Positions 46,585-53,658 of a DNA stretch of 53,658 nucleotides are shown in pieces. The stretch is taken from assembly GCF_004302915.1 (NCBI RefSeq), contig NZ_QQBI01000022.1, forward strand, positions 1 to 53,658, in the 5' to 3' direction. The notes under the pieces were generated by a model. It made no database searches. It saw only the letters and a program-made list of their open reading frames with translations, and had not been told where the DNA came from. The translations under genes were made by a program, and so were the position numbers. The stretch comes from Komagataeibacter xylinus (GTDB lineage Bacteria > Pseudomonadota > Alphaproteobacteria > Acetobacterales > Acetobacteraceae). Position 1 is the stretch's first letter. Every line of letters starts with the position of its first letter.

Positions 46585-48819
46585 TCACGCCATGACCGGA
46601 TCAAGGTAAGGGCTGGAAGCATCAAAGAATTTCTGGTTGTGGTCCAGTTCGAACGAAATCACGTACAGGCACCCCAGCGCGCTGTCTATTTCCAGCCGCA
46701 CGCCCAGATTATCGGTCTGCCCCGCAAGCTGCTGCAGATGCACGATGGCGAATTTGGCCGAGCGCGCCGTGCGCCCGTAATGCCCGCCATAACGGCCACT
46801 GAACTGCGCCATGCGGCCCATCATCTCGCCCACCACGCGCTGCGCCTCGGGCGGCAGGAGGTGCCGCTCAAGGATGGCGCGCAGGCGGATGACGTTCAGC
46901 CCGATGGTCATGGCTGACAGGATGCCCTGCAGGTAGGCGTCGATAATGGTGTCGGGCGTGTTTTCCGCATTGGTCAGCAGGCGCACGAAGCGGTCCACGT
47001 TGTGCTCGACCACATACAGCGTGGTGGGCAGCGTGCGCGCGCGCGCCACGTAGCGCAGCCCACGCAGGATGCCGGTGCGCATCTGCCAGCGCATGTCGTT
47101 CGTATCGAACGGCAGCACCAGCCTGAACGCCCACATCGCATACCACAGCCCGACCACCAGCGGCATGGCGGTGTTGAAGAACGCCACCTCGTCCAGCCGG
47201 CTCTGGTTGCCCGGCCCGAGCAGGATGGGCAGGAACAGGTTGTACGACACGGCGCCAAGGATCAGCGCCGGATAGGCAAAGGCCAGCCCGCCCGCCAGCA
47301 TGGGCAGGAACAGGCACACCGCCATGATTTCATACGTGGTGGGCTCGGCCAGCCGCCACAGCACCAGTATGCCCCCCACGATCGAGGCGATAATGGCGCC
47401 GCCTAGGAAAGCGCGGGTGGCAAGGGCAGGTTTTTCCAGCGTGGAGAACAGGCTGCACACGATGGAGACGAACATGATGAAGGTCAGCCCCGCCGACCAG
47501 GCGGTCGTGATCCAGATCACCCCCGCCCCGAAGATCGTGACAGACGCGCGCAGGCTGTTGGTAAAGGCCTGCTGCCAGTCGCGGAAGGTCTTGAGCCGGT
47601 AGTGAAAATGGTCATGCGCCAGCGGGTTGCGGCTGGCGTCGAACTGGATCAGCGCCTGTTCCAGTTCATCAAGGATCTGGCCCAGCGCGTAATTGAGCAT
47701 GCGCTGCTGCGAGAGCATCTGCACCAGTTGCGGGTCGACCGGCAGGCTGCCGGGGCTGCCCATTTCCTGGTCGAGGGAATCGGCCACGCTCTGCCGGCAC
47801 GCCGCCTGCAGTTCCGCCAGCCGGGCCAGCACGGGGTGGATGTCGTCACTGGCCTCAAGCTCGCCCGCCATGTCCTTGAGGAAGGCCTGCACCTTGCTCG
47901 ATGTCGCATTGAAGGCAGCATCGGGCTGGCCCACCGGCCCCTGCATGAGGGCGGCAAGGTCGAGCCCGCGCGAGAGCAGCATGGCCACACGCGCAAGGGC
48001 CGCGCGGGCATGATCTCCTTCATGGCCGCGATGAGCCCCCATCTCGACCTCGGCAAACTCGATCTGGTCGCTCAGCGTGGTGATGTTGGAGAACACGCCC
48101 CGCGCCTGCTTGAGCACCTGCGTATTGCCCGACAGCAGGGAGGCCAATGTCTGGGCCGCGCCGTTGATGGCGGTCATGAAATTGTCGGCCAGCCGGTCTT
48201 CCGCGCGCTTGGCCAGCTTGAACTGGAACAGCGAGGAGACCGTACTCTCGAGCACGATGCCCAGCACGATATAGGTCGCGCGCGACATGGCGGTCATGAA
48301 GATGTTCTGCGGGTCGGCAATGCCATCAAGCGAGATGATGGCGTAGGTGAACCCGCTCGCCCGCATGCCGTGAATGCGGTAGTTGGTCATGGTGGCGGGG
48401 CCGGGCAGCAACGTGCCGATAAAGCAGAACGTGCCGATGCCGATGGCCAGCAGCAGGATGAACATGAGCGGCGCCTGTGGAAACGCCGCCACCAGCAGCA
48501 CGGCGCAGATCGTGCCCACCACCATGCCGAACAGATGCCACCGCGCCTTGGCAACACTCTTGCCGCGCGTGCCCTGCGCCACCATCCACACCGTGAGCGC
48601 CGCCCATTGCGGGCTGCCAAGCTCCCACCACAGCGCAATACCCAGCGCGATGAGCGAGGTGATGGTGGTGCGCAGCGCATAGCCGAAGGTGAAGATGCCC
48701 GGCGCGTACAGCCACCGCAGATGGTCCTGGCGCAGGGTCATGCCCGGCGGCCACAGCCGCCGGAAAAATGCCCGTATCTGATCCTGAAAACGGGTCAGGG
48801 AAAGCTCAAGACCTTTCAT
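46585..48819 (-). CDS. FUSC-family (YccS/AaeB-like) membrane transporter
   Basis: The 744-residue protein has two groups of membrane helices separated by a long cytoplasmic region (about 190-400). This is the duplicated layout of FUSC proteins such as AaeB (aromatic acid efflux) and YccS. The first block runs GIFTFGYALRTTITSLIALG to ALWWELGSPQWAALTVWMVA. The second begins near residue 430 (FGAGVIWITTAWSAGLTFIM). AaeA-type adaptor genes are not adjacent, so the export substrate is unknown. The gene has its own upstream gap of 136 bp from apt. Confidence 0.83.
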   Translation of the reverse strand: MKGLELSLTRFQDQIRAFFRRLWPPGMTLRQDHLRWLYAPGIFTFGYALRTTITSLIALGIALWWELGSPQWAALTVWMVAQGTRGKSVAKARWHLFGMVVGTICAVLLVAAFPQAPLMFILLLAIGIGTFCFIGTLLPGPATMTNYRIHGMRASGFTYAIISLDGIADPQNIFMTAMSRATYIVLGIVLESTVSSLFQFKLAKRAEDRLADNFMTAINGAAQTLASLLSGNTQVLKQARGVFSNITTLSDQIEFAEVEMGAHRGHEGDHARAALARVAMLLSRGLDLAALMQGPVGQPDAAFNATSSKVQAFLKDMAGELEASDDIHPVLARLAELQAACRQSVADSLDQEMGSPGSLPVDPQLVQMLSQQRMLNYALGQILDELEQALIQFDASRNPLAHDHFHYRLKTFRDWQQAFTNSLRASVTIFGAGVIWITTAWSAGLTFIMFVSIVCSLFSTLEKPALATRAFLGGAIIASIVGGILVLWRLAEPTTYEIMAVCLFLPMLAGGLAFAYPALILGAVSYNLFLPILLGPGNQSRLDEVAFFNTAMPLVVGLWYAMWAFRLVLPFDTNDMRWQMRTGILRGLRYVARARTLPTTLYVVEHNVDRFVRLLTNAENTPDTIIDAYLQGILSAMTIGLNVIRLRAILERHLLPPEAQRVVGEMMGRMAQFSGRYGGHYGRTARSAKFAIVHLQQLAGQTDNLGVRLEIDSALGCLYVISFELDHNQKFFDASSPYLDPVMA

Positions 48820-48955
48820 CCCGGCGCGTGGCTCCCCCTGTCCAGATACGATGCCTGCATATCGTACACCATACCGGTTGTACGAACAGGCTCACAGCCG
48901 AATGGCCGCATGGAAGAAAGCGTATGCCGCATGCCACCAGCGCCCGGACGGCAGG

Positions 48956-49486
48956 TTATTCGTCGTAAGAGACGAGCGTCTTGACCGGCACATCCAGCCG
49001 GTCGCGGCCACCAAGGCCGGTCAGTTCGATCAGGGTGGCAGCCCCCACCACATTGGCACCCACCTTGTGCAGCAGGGCCACCGAGGCCACCAGCGTGCCG
49101 CCGGTCGCCAGCAGGTCATCCATCACCACCACGCGCTGGCCGGGCAGGATCGCATCGGCCTGGATGTGCAGCGAATCGGAGCCGTATTCCAGATCATAGC
49201 TGTAGGATACCGTCTCGCCCGGCAGCTTGCCCGGCTTGCGCAGCATGACCAGCCCACAGCCCAGGCGGCTGGCAAGGGGCGCTGCCGTCAGGAACCCGCG
49301 CGATTCGATGGCGGCCAGCACATCAGGCGCCCACGGTGCAACGGCGGCGGCAAGGCGGCCCATGGCGATCTGCCAGGCATCGGCGTTCCGCATCAGCGTC
49401 GAGATATCGTAGAACAGGATACCGGGCTTGGGAAAATCCGGGATATGGCGAATATACTGTTTCAGGTCGATCTGGGCGGTCGTCAT
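48956..49486 (-). CDS. apt: Adenine phosphoribosyltransferase
   Basis: Apt salvages adenine to AMP using PRPP. The 176-residue protein has [19 protein letters not shown] at the start. It also has [39 protein letters not shown] and the PRPP-binding motif [17 protein letters not shown]. The length and motifs are standard. It is a single gene on the minus strand, downstream of an efflux pump gene with a 185-bp gap. Confidence 0.96.
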   Translation of the reverse strand: MTTAQIDLKQYIRHIPDFPKPGILFYDISTLMRNADAWQIAMGRLAAAVAPWAPDVLAAIESRGFLTAAPLASRLGCGLVMLRKPGKLPGETVSYSYDLEYGSDSLHIQADAILPGQRVVVMDDLLATGGTLVASVALLHKVGANVVGAATLIELTGLGGRDRLDVPVKTLVSYDE

Positions 49487-49671
49487 GATCGGTGCACGGT
49501 CCCCGTTGCATGGTCATACAAATCCGGGACATACGCGCCCCGTTCACGAAAAACTGTCGCCCACTGGACGGCCCCCCGCTGTAGCCGCCACGCGCCAGCC
49601 CGACAACCCCATCCGCACCCCTTGCGCATGCTTTGGCATCCATCACGCGCCAGGGCGGGAGGAAGAAGATT

Positions 49672-50970
49672 TTATTCCTCAGCCGCCCCGGCTGGGAGGG
49701 ACGTGGGCACGCGGGCGGGGCGCAGCAGCACCATCACCATCATGATCGCGGCCCCCATCAGCATCACGCCCGCCATGGGCAGCGGCGAGTTGGCGGGCAG
49801 CATGCCCACGAACGCACCGGCCACGGCGCCGAGCACATATTGCAGCGTGCCGACAAAAGCCGAGGCACTGCCCGCAAAACGCGGGTGGTCGGCCAGCGCG
49901 CCCACCGTGGCATTGGGCCCGATGATGCCGGTCGTGCCCAGCGAGACCATCATGGCCAGGATCAGCAGGCCCATCATCCACAGTGGCGGGTGACCGCCAT
50001 GCTGCATGGCAAACGCAATGACAACGGCCATCACCGTCATGGAAATGGTGCCTGCCACTGCAACACCGACCGAGACGCCGAGGATGCGGGCGGCATCAAT
50101 GCGCCCCACCAGCACGCCGTTAAGCTGCGAGGCCCCGATCATGCACACCGCGAACACGCCAAACATCATGCCGAAATGCGCCGGCGTAAGCCCGAACTGG
50201 TGGATGAACACCGAAGGCGCTGCCGACAGGTAGGTAAAGGACATGAAGCACGCGAAACCCGCGATCATGGCATGGGTGATGAACCCCCGGTCACGCGCCA
50301 GCATGACATAGCGGCTGAACAGGGTTACCGGCGAGAACTCGCTGCGGTTGGCGGGCTGCAGGGTCTCGGGCAGGACGCGCCAGATCAGCCCGATGCAGAT
50401 CACGCCATAGACCGCTGCCGCCCAGAAGATCGACCGCCACGACGCGATCGACAGCACCAGCCCGCCCAGCGTGGGCGCCAGAATGGGCACGACCCCCATC
50501 ACCAGCACCAGCCGCGACATCAGCCGCGCGGATTCATTGCCATGCGACATGTCGCGCACGCAGGCACTCGGAATGATCAGGCTGGCCGAAGCCCCGAGCG
50601 AGGCCACGAAACGGAAGAACGAAAAGGTGGGAATGTCACGCGCCATGGCGCACCCGACCGAGGCCAGCGTATAGACCAGCGTGCCCAGCAGCATGGGCCT
50701 GCGGCGGCCGAATCGGTCCGATAGCGGGCCCATGGTGATCTGGCCGATGGCCAGCCCCACGAACCATACCGCCAGCGTCATCTGCGCCGAGCCCGCACGG
50801 CCATGCAGCGTGGCTTCAAGCTCGGGGAAGGCGGGCAGGTAGATATCGGTCGAGACCGGGCCGACCGCAGTCAGGAACCCCAGCAGGATTGCGATCCAGC
50901 CCATGGGGCGGCCGGTCGTTTCAGGCACGGGGGTTTCTGCCGGACGGCCCGCCGTTACGGATGAGCCCAT
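49672..50970 (-). CDS. Bcr/CflA-family drug-resistance MFS transporter
   Basis: This 432-residue major-facilitator protein has about 12 membrane helices. The first helix carries the Bcr/CflA pattern VGPVSTDIYLPAFPELEATL. The loop motif GPLSDRFGRRRPMLLGT follows helix two, and ACVRDM lies later. These are typical of drug/H+ antiporters of this group (bicyclomycin, chloramphenicol, sulfonamides). The substrate range cannot be read. I chose the ATG at 50970 (MGSSVTAGRP); an ATG four codons upstream also exists. Confidence 0.9.
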   Translation of the reverse strand: MGSSVTAGRPAETPVPETTGRPMGWIAILLGFLTAVGPVSTDIYLPAFPELEATLHGRAGSAQMTLAVWFVGLAIGQITMGPLSDRFGRRRPMLLGTLVYTLASVGCAMARDIPTFSFFRFVASLGASASLIIPSACVRDMSHGNESARLMSRLVLVMGVVPILAPTLGGLVLSIASWRSIFWAAAVYGVICIGLIWRVLPETLQPANRSEFSPVTLFSRYVMLARDRGFITHAMIAGFACFMSFTYLSAAPSVFIHQFGLTPAHFGMMFGVFAVCMIGASQLNGVLVGRIDAARILGVSVGVAVAGTISMTVMAVVIAFAMQHGGHPPLWMMGLLILAMMVSLGTTGIIGPNATVGALADHPRFAGSASAFVGTLQYVLGAVAGAFVGMLPANSPLPMAGVMLMGAAIMMVMVLLRPARVPTSLPAGAAEE

Positions 50971-51056
50971 GAGGCGCTCCAATATTAAAGGACTGTGGGG
51001 ACTAGTAGACCAGCGTGGTCCATTTTTTCACCCTCTAATTACAGCATCACTGCAAT

Positions 51057-51749
51057 TCATTCCCGCCATGGCGGCAAGCCGCGCATGCGGCGCATGAGCC
51101 ACAGCCCCACCAGCGCGGAAAGGCCAAACAGCCCGATGGCAACCCCGATGCGCGCGCCCCCGCCAAGCCGCATGCCCGTGCCCACCAGCACGAACACCAC
51201 GGTCTGCGGCAGGCTGCCCAGCAGGGTAGCCAGCACGAACGGTACGACCCTGACCCCCAGCATGCCCGCGGCCAGGTTGAGCAGCAGTGCCGAACCCACC
51301 GGCATGAGCCGCAGCGCCAGCACCGAGGCGAAGGGGGCCACGCGTACGCAACCTTCCACCCGCGCCAGGGTTGCACCAAGGCGGGCGGGCATGCGCACGC
51401 GCCCCGCCCACCGGCCCCAGCCATAGCCCCACAGGCACCCGGCCACCGTGGCCAGCGTGGCCAACGCGCATCCGGCCCCGATTCCGTAGGCGGCGCCCGC
51501 GGCAAAGCACACCGCCTGCCGGGGCAGGCCCAGCCCACAAAATACGCTGCCCAGCAGCACGAACACGGCCACGCCGCCCGCGCCCGCCTGCAGGCCATGC
51601 CCCGCCGCCAGCATGCCGCGCACGCCCGGCAGGCGGCCCAGCACCACCGTCAACGCGACAAAGGCCGCCAGCAGAAGCAGGGGCCGGGCCATCACGCGCA
51701 GGCTGCCCTGTACTCCGGGCGCGGGCGGTGCGGCGTGCGGTGCGGTCAT
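51057..51749 (-). CDS. TVP38/TMEM64-family membrane protein
   Basis: This membrane protein, about 230 residues from the ATG at 51749, has about six hydrophobic helices and the VTT/SNARE-associated family pattern. Visible parts are GLGLPRQAVCFAAGAAYGIG, then ALRLMPVGSALLLNLAAGML and PFVLATLLGSLPQTVVFVLV. Eukaryotic relatives scramble or transport lipids; the bacterial role is not settled. A longer frame to 51797 is open. It is divergent from ctaA. Confidence 0.82.
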   Translation of the reverse strand: MTAPHAAPPAPGVQGSLRVMARPLLLLAAFVALTVVLGRLPGVRGMLAAGHGLQAGAGGVAVFVLLGSVFCGLGLPRQAVCFAAGAAYGIGAGCALATLATVAGCLWGYGWGRWAGRVRMPARLGATLARVEGCVRVAPFASVLALRLMPVGSALLLNLAAGMLGVRVVPFVLATLLGSLPQTVVFVLVGTGMRLGGGARIGVAIGLFGLSALVGLWLMRRMRGLPPWRE

Positions 51750-51836
51750 GCGTGCGTCCCGGTCATGGAAGAATATATGTTCCTCCGCGCCTAGCATCGC
51801 CTTGCGGCTGACTGCAAGGCCAGTCTAAATCCGGTT

Positions 51837-52937
51837 ATGTCCGCATATCCTTCCACTGGCTCCCTGATGGGCCGCACGCCCCCTTCCGCGCAGGATCTGC
51901 GCAACAGGCAGCGTATCTCCACATGGCTGTTCGCCATCTGCTTCATGCTCGTGGGCATGATCGCCCTTGGCGGCTACACGCGCCTGACCGGCTCGGGCCT
52001 GTCGATCATGGACTGGCGGCCCATTACCGGCATGATCCCGCCGCTGAGCCATGCGGAGTGGGAGCGGCAGTTCGAACTGTACAAGACCATCCCGCAATAC
52101 AAGATCCTGCATGATGGCTTCGGGCTTGCGGGCTTCCAGCAGATCTTCTGGGCGGAGTGGACGCACCGCTTCTGGGGGCGGCTGATGGGCTTCGTGCTGC
52201 TGGTACCGCTGGTGTGGTTTTCCATCACCGGGGCGCTGAGCCGGGGGCTGGCGCTGCGGCTGGTGCTGTTTTTCGTGCTGGGCGGGCTGCAGGGCGCCAT
52301 CGGGTGGTTCATGGTGGCATCGGGCTTCAACCCGGACAGCACGGCGGTCGCCCCCGTGCGCCTGGTACTGCACCTGTGCTGCGCCTTCGCGCTTTACATC
52401 GCCATCTTGTGGACGGCGCTGTCCGTGCGCACGCCACGCCCCGCCTTCATTCCCGCAATCCCGGAAGTGCGGCGCGTGCACGCGCTGGTCTGGGCCATCT
52501 GCCTGCTGGTGGGCATAACCGTGATCGCGGGCGGCTTTACGGCAGGTACGCATGCGGGCTTCGCCTACAATACCTTCCCCCTCATGGATGGACACCTGAT
52601 CCCGCAGGGTTATGCGAAGCTGCATCCCTTCTGGCTGAACTGGTTCCAGAACATTCCCGCCATCCAGTTCGACCACCGGCTGCTGGCCACCACCACGGTG
52701 GTGCTGATTGGCGTGACAATCGTGCTGGGGCTGCGCACGCCGCAACTGGGCAAGGACGTGCATGCGGCCCTGACCATGCTGGGCTGGCTGGTGCTGGTGC
52801 AATACGCGCTGGGTGTGACCACGCTGCTGCTGGTCGTGCCGGTATGGGCGGGCACGGTGCACCAGACCTGTGCCGCCATCGTGCTGACGGCGGCCATCAT
52901 CACGCTGCACCGGCTGCGTGGGGTTGGCCGACCCTGA
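51837..52937 (+). CDS. ctaA: Heme A synthase (COX15/CtaA)
   Basis: CtaA hydroxylates the C8 methyl of heme O to make heme A for aa3-type oxidases. The 366-residue membrane protein has about eight helices. The family sequences [56 protein letters not shown] and [15 protein letters not shown] carry the conserved histidines for heme binding. A last [14 protein letters not shown] also has one. No ctaB or cytochrome oxidase genes are nearby. It is divergent from the TVP38 gene, and a repeat-rich region follows its stop. Confidence 0.93.
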   Translation: MSAYPSTGSLMGRTPPSAQDLRNRQRISTWLFAICFMLVGMIALGGYTRLTGSGLSIMDWRPITGMIPPLSHAEWERQFELYKTIPQYKILHDGFGLAGFQQIFWAEWTHRFWGRLMGFVLLVPLVWFSITGALSRGLALRLVLFFVLGGLQGAIGWFMVASGFNPDSTAVAPVRLVLHLCCAFALYIAILWTALSVRTPRPAFIPAIPEVRRVHALVWAICLLVGITVIAGGFTAGTHAGFAYNTFPLMDGHLIPQGYAKLHPFWLNWFQNIPAIQFDHRLLATTTVVLIGVTIVLGLRTPQLGKDVHAALTMLGWLVLVQYALGVTTLLLVVPVWAGTVHQTCAAIVLTAAIITLHRLRGVGRP

Positions 52938-52965
52938 GCGTATTGGAATACGCGATGGATCAAAC

Positions 52966-53009
52966 GAACGCCGCCGTTTGAAAAATAAGGCGGCACCGGA
53001 AACTTTTAA
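52966..53009 (-). repeat. Dispersed repeat remnant next to the MITE
   Basis: A half copy reads ACGCCGCCGTTTGAAAAATA then AGGCGGCACCGGAAACTTTT. It matches the hairpin-one end of the family in inverted orientation. It lies immediately outside the left end of the MITE-like element, 29 nt past the ctaA stop. Confidence 0.65.
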
Positions 53010-53013
53010 TTTA

Positions 53014-53178
53014 GAGACTGTTTGAAAAGTTAGCCCAGCAAACATCCAGAAATCATAAGGAAGTTCTTGGTGAAGCTTTTTTCAAAAAGCTTCGAAGAAC
53101 ACCGCCTTTTTGAAAAATAAGGCGGCACCCAAAAACTTTTGTCATTTTTTTATCAATGAATTGTTTTCAAACAGTCTC
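53014..53178. mobile_element. MITE-like element, 165 bp, with 15-bp inverted ends and a TTA duplication
   Basis: Perfect 15-bp terminal inverted repeats (GAGACTGTTTGAAAA at 53014-53028; TTTTCAAACAGTCTC at 53164-53178) are flanked on both sides by TTA (53011-53013 and 53179-53181). A three-base T-N-A duplication is the hallmark of several IS5-family groups. The element has no coding frame, so it would need a transposase encoded elsewhere. Its interior contains a full inverted copy of the dispersed two-hairpin repeat. Confidence 0.72.
53058..53141 (-). repeat. Dispersed two-hairpin repeat, copy 6 (inverted, inside the MITE)
   Basis: It reads AGGAAGTTCTTGGTGAAGCT, hairpin two (GAAGCTTTTTTCAAAAAGCTTC), GAAGAACA, hairpin one (CCGCC, T-run, A-run, GGCGG), then CACCCAAAAACTTTT. 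This is the reverse complement of the copy at 19133, almost complete. Both stems are intact. Confidence 0.85.
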
Positions 53179-53181
53179 TTA

Positions 53182-53478
53182 GCTCCTGTCTGTTTCGATA
53201 ATGGTTTGCTGGCCATGCACACCTGATCCGGCGCTGAGGCGGGTTTATGCTACGGAGTGTTACGGCGCTGCACCCCACGCTTGCGCATCGGCCCAAACCG
53301 GGCAGAAATGCCATTCATGAATAAAGAGGCGCGCACCCGTCTCCCTGCGCCCACAAGGGCATCCGGCGCGGCAATCCCAGCGTTATGCAATGCGGCGTCA
53401 GGAGAGCGGCCGCGCCGCGTCTTTTCCCGCTCGGTGATTTTCTGCGATAAACCCCATCAAGACATGCAGGAATGGAAC
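53182..53478. other. Non-coding stretch between the MITE and the glycine-rich gene
   Basis: About 300 bp with normal GC content and no convincing frame, repeat or hairpin with a T-run. It should contain the promoter and leader of the gene at 53479, but I cannot assign boxes. Confidence 0.35.
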
Positions 53479-53658
53479 ATGCACAAGCTGAAACAGGCAC
53501 TGACAGGCGTGACGCTGGCACTGATCGCATGCGGCTCACTGAGCCTGCCCGCCCATGCTGCCCCCCACGGCGGCGGCGGCTTTGGTGGCGGCGGCCCGCG
53601 CGGTGGCGGTGGGGGCTGGCATGGTGGCGGCGGTGGTGGCGGCTGGCATGGCGGCGGG
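53479..53658 (+). CDS. Secreted glycine-rich low-complexity protein (partial, runs off the right edge)
   Basis: Sixty codons are visible. A signal peptide (residues 1 to about 27: basic MHKLKQ, hydrophobic core, PAHA cleavage site) is followed by a glycine-rich tract with GGWHGGG repeats and few other residues. AGGAA lies 6 nt before the ATG at 53479. Glycine- and histidine-rich tails of this type occur in secreted or metal-binding proteins, but the function cannot be told from this part. A further in-frame ATG at 53464 is less likely. Confidence 0.75.
   Translation, partial: MHKLKQALTGVTLALIACGSLSLPAHAAPHGGGGFGGGGPRGGGGGWHGGGGGGGWHGGG

Noticed and set aside
49323-49646. A 107-codon minus-strand frame overlapping apt
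   Set aside because: Overlaps apt in another frame for half its length and has no recognisable pattern.

Overview
The window looks like a chromosomal segment of a GC-rich alphaproteobacterium. It is most probably an acetic acid bacterium (Acetobacteraceae, Komagataeibacter/Gluconacetobacter type). This is inferred from gene content (MucR, CXXC-less Fur, OlsB, acnA-ccmAB, rimP-nusA-ylxR-infB-rbfA, truB-rpsO-pnp) and from an AT-rich dispersed hairpin repeat at several gene ends. No database search was possible.

Layout. 1-317: the probable end of an IS21-like element, then non-coding DNA. 318-6363: envelope, regulation and tRNA-modification genes (lnt, olsB, fur-like, mucR-like, tusA-like, rimI, tsaB, rutE-like, nfu). 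6496-8655: an OmpR/EnvZ-type two-component pair. 8881-11507: a TonB-like stub, an ExbB-type proton channel and a secreted helical-repeat protein. 11733-12864: prfB with a textbook +1 programmed frameshift. 12933-20696: PBP1A, an aldo-keto reductase, hrcA, rph-rdgB and a nitronate-monooxygenase-like flavoprotein. 20783-31886: the translation and RNA core (pnp, rpsO, truB, rbfA, infB, ylxR, nusA, rimP), interrupted by an orphan MCE/MlaD protein. 31993-34907: an unrecognised three-gene membrane cassette built around a membrane-anchored ClpB-like AAA+ ATPase. 35031-46425: a LysR regulator, acnA, ccmAB, a CopC-like protein, an ornithine/lysine decarboxylase with a long leader, a YihY-like protein, rlpA and aroQ-accB-accC. 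46585-53658: a FUSC transporter, apt, a Bcr/CflA efflux pump, a TVP38 protein, ctaA, a 165-bp MITE-like element, and a truncated glycine-rich secreted protein at the right edge.

Most genes are ordinary housekeeping genes in tight, translationally coupled operons. The parts that look least described are the AAA+ membrane cassette (31993-34907), the two-hairpin repeat family and the MITE-like element carrying a copy of it, the ExbB/TonB-stub/repeat-protein cluster without ExbD, and the leader with a coupled upstream ORF before the decarboxylase gene. No tRNA, rRNA, CRISPR array or prophage was seen.
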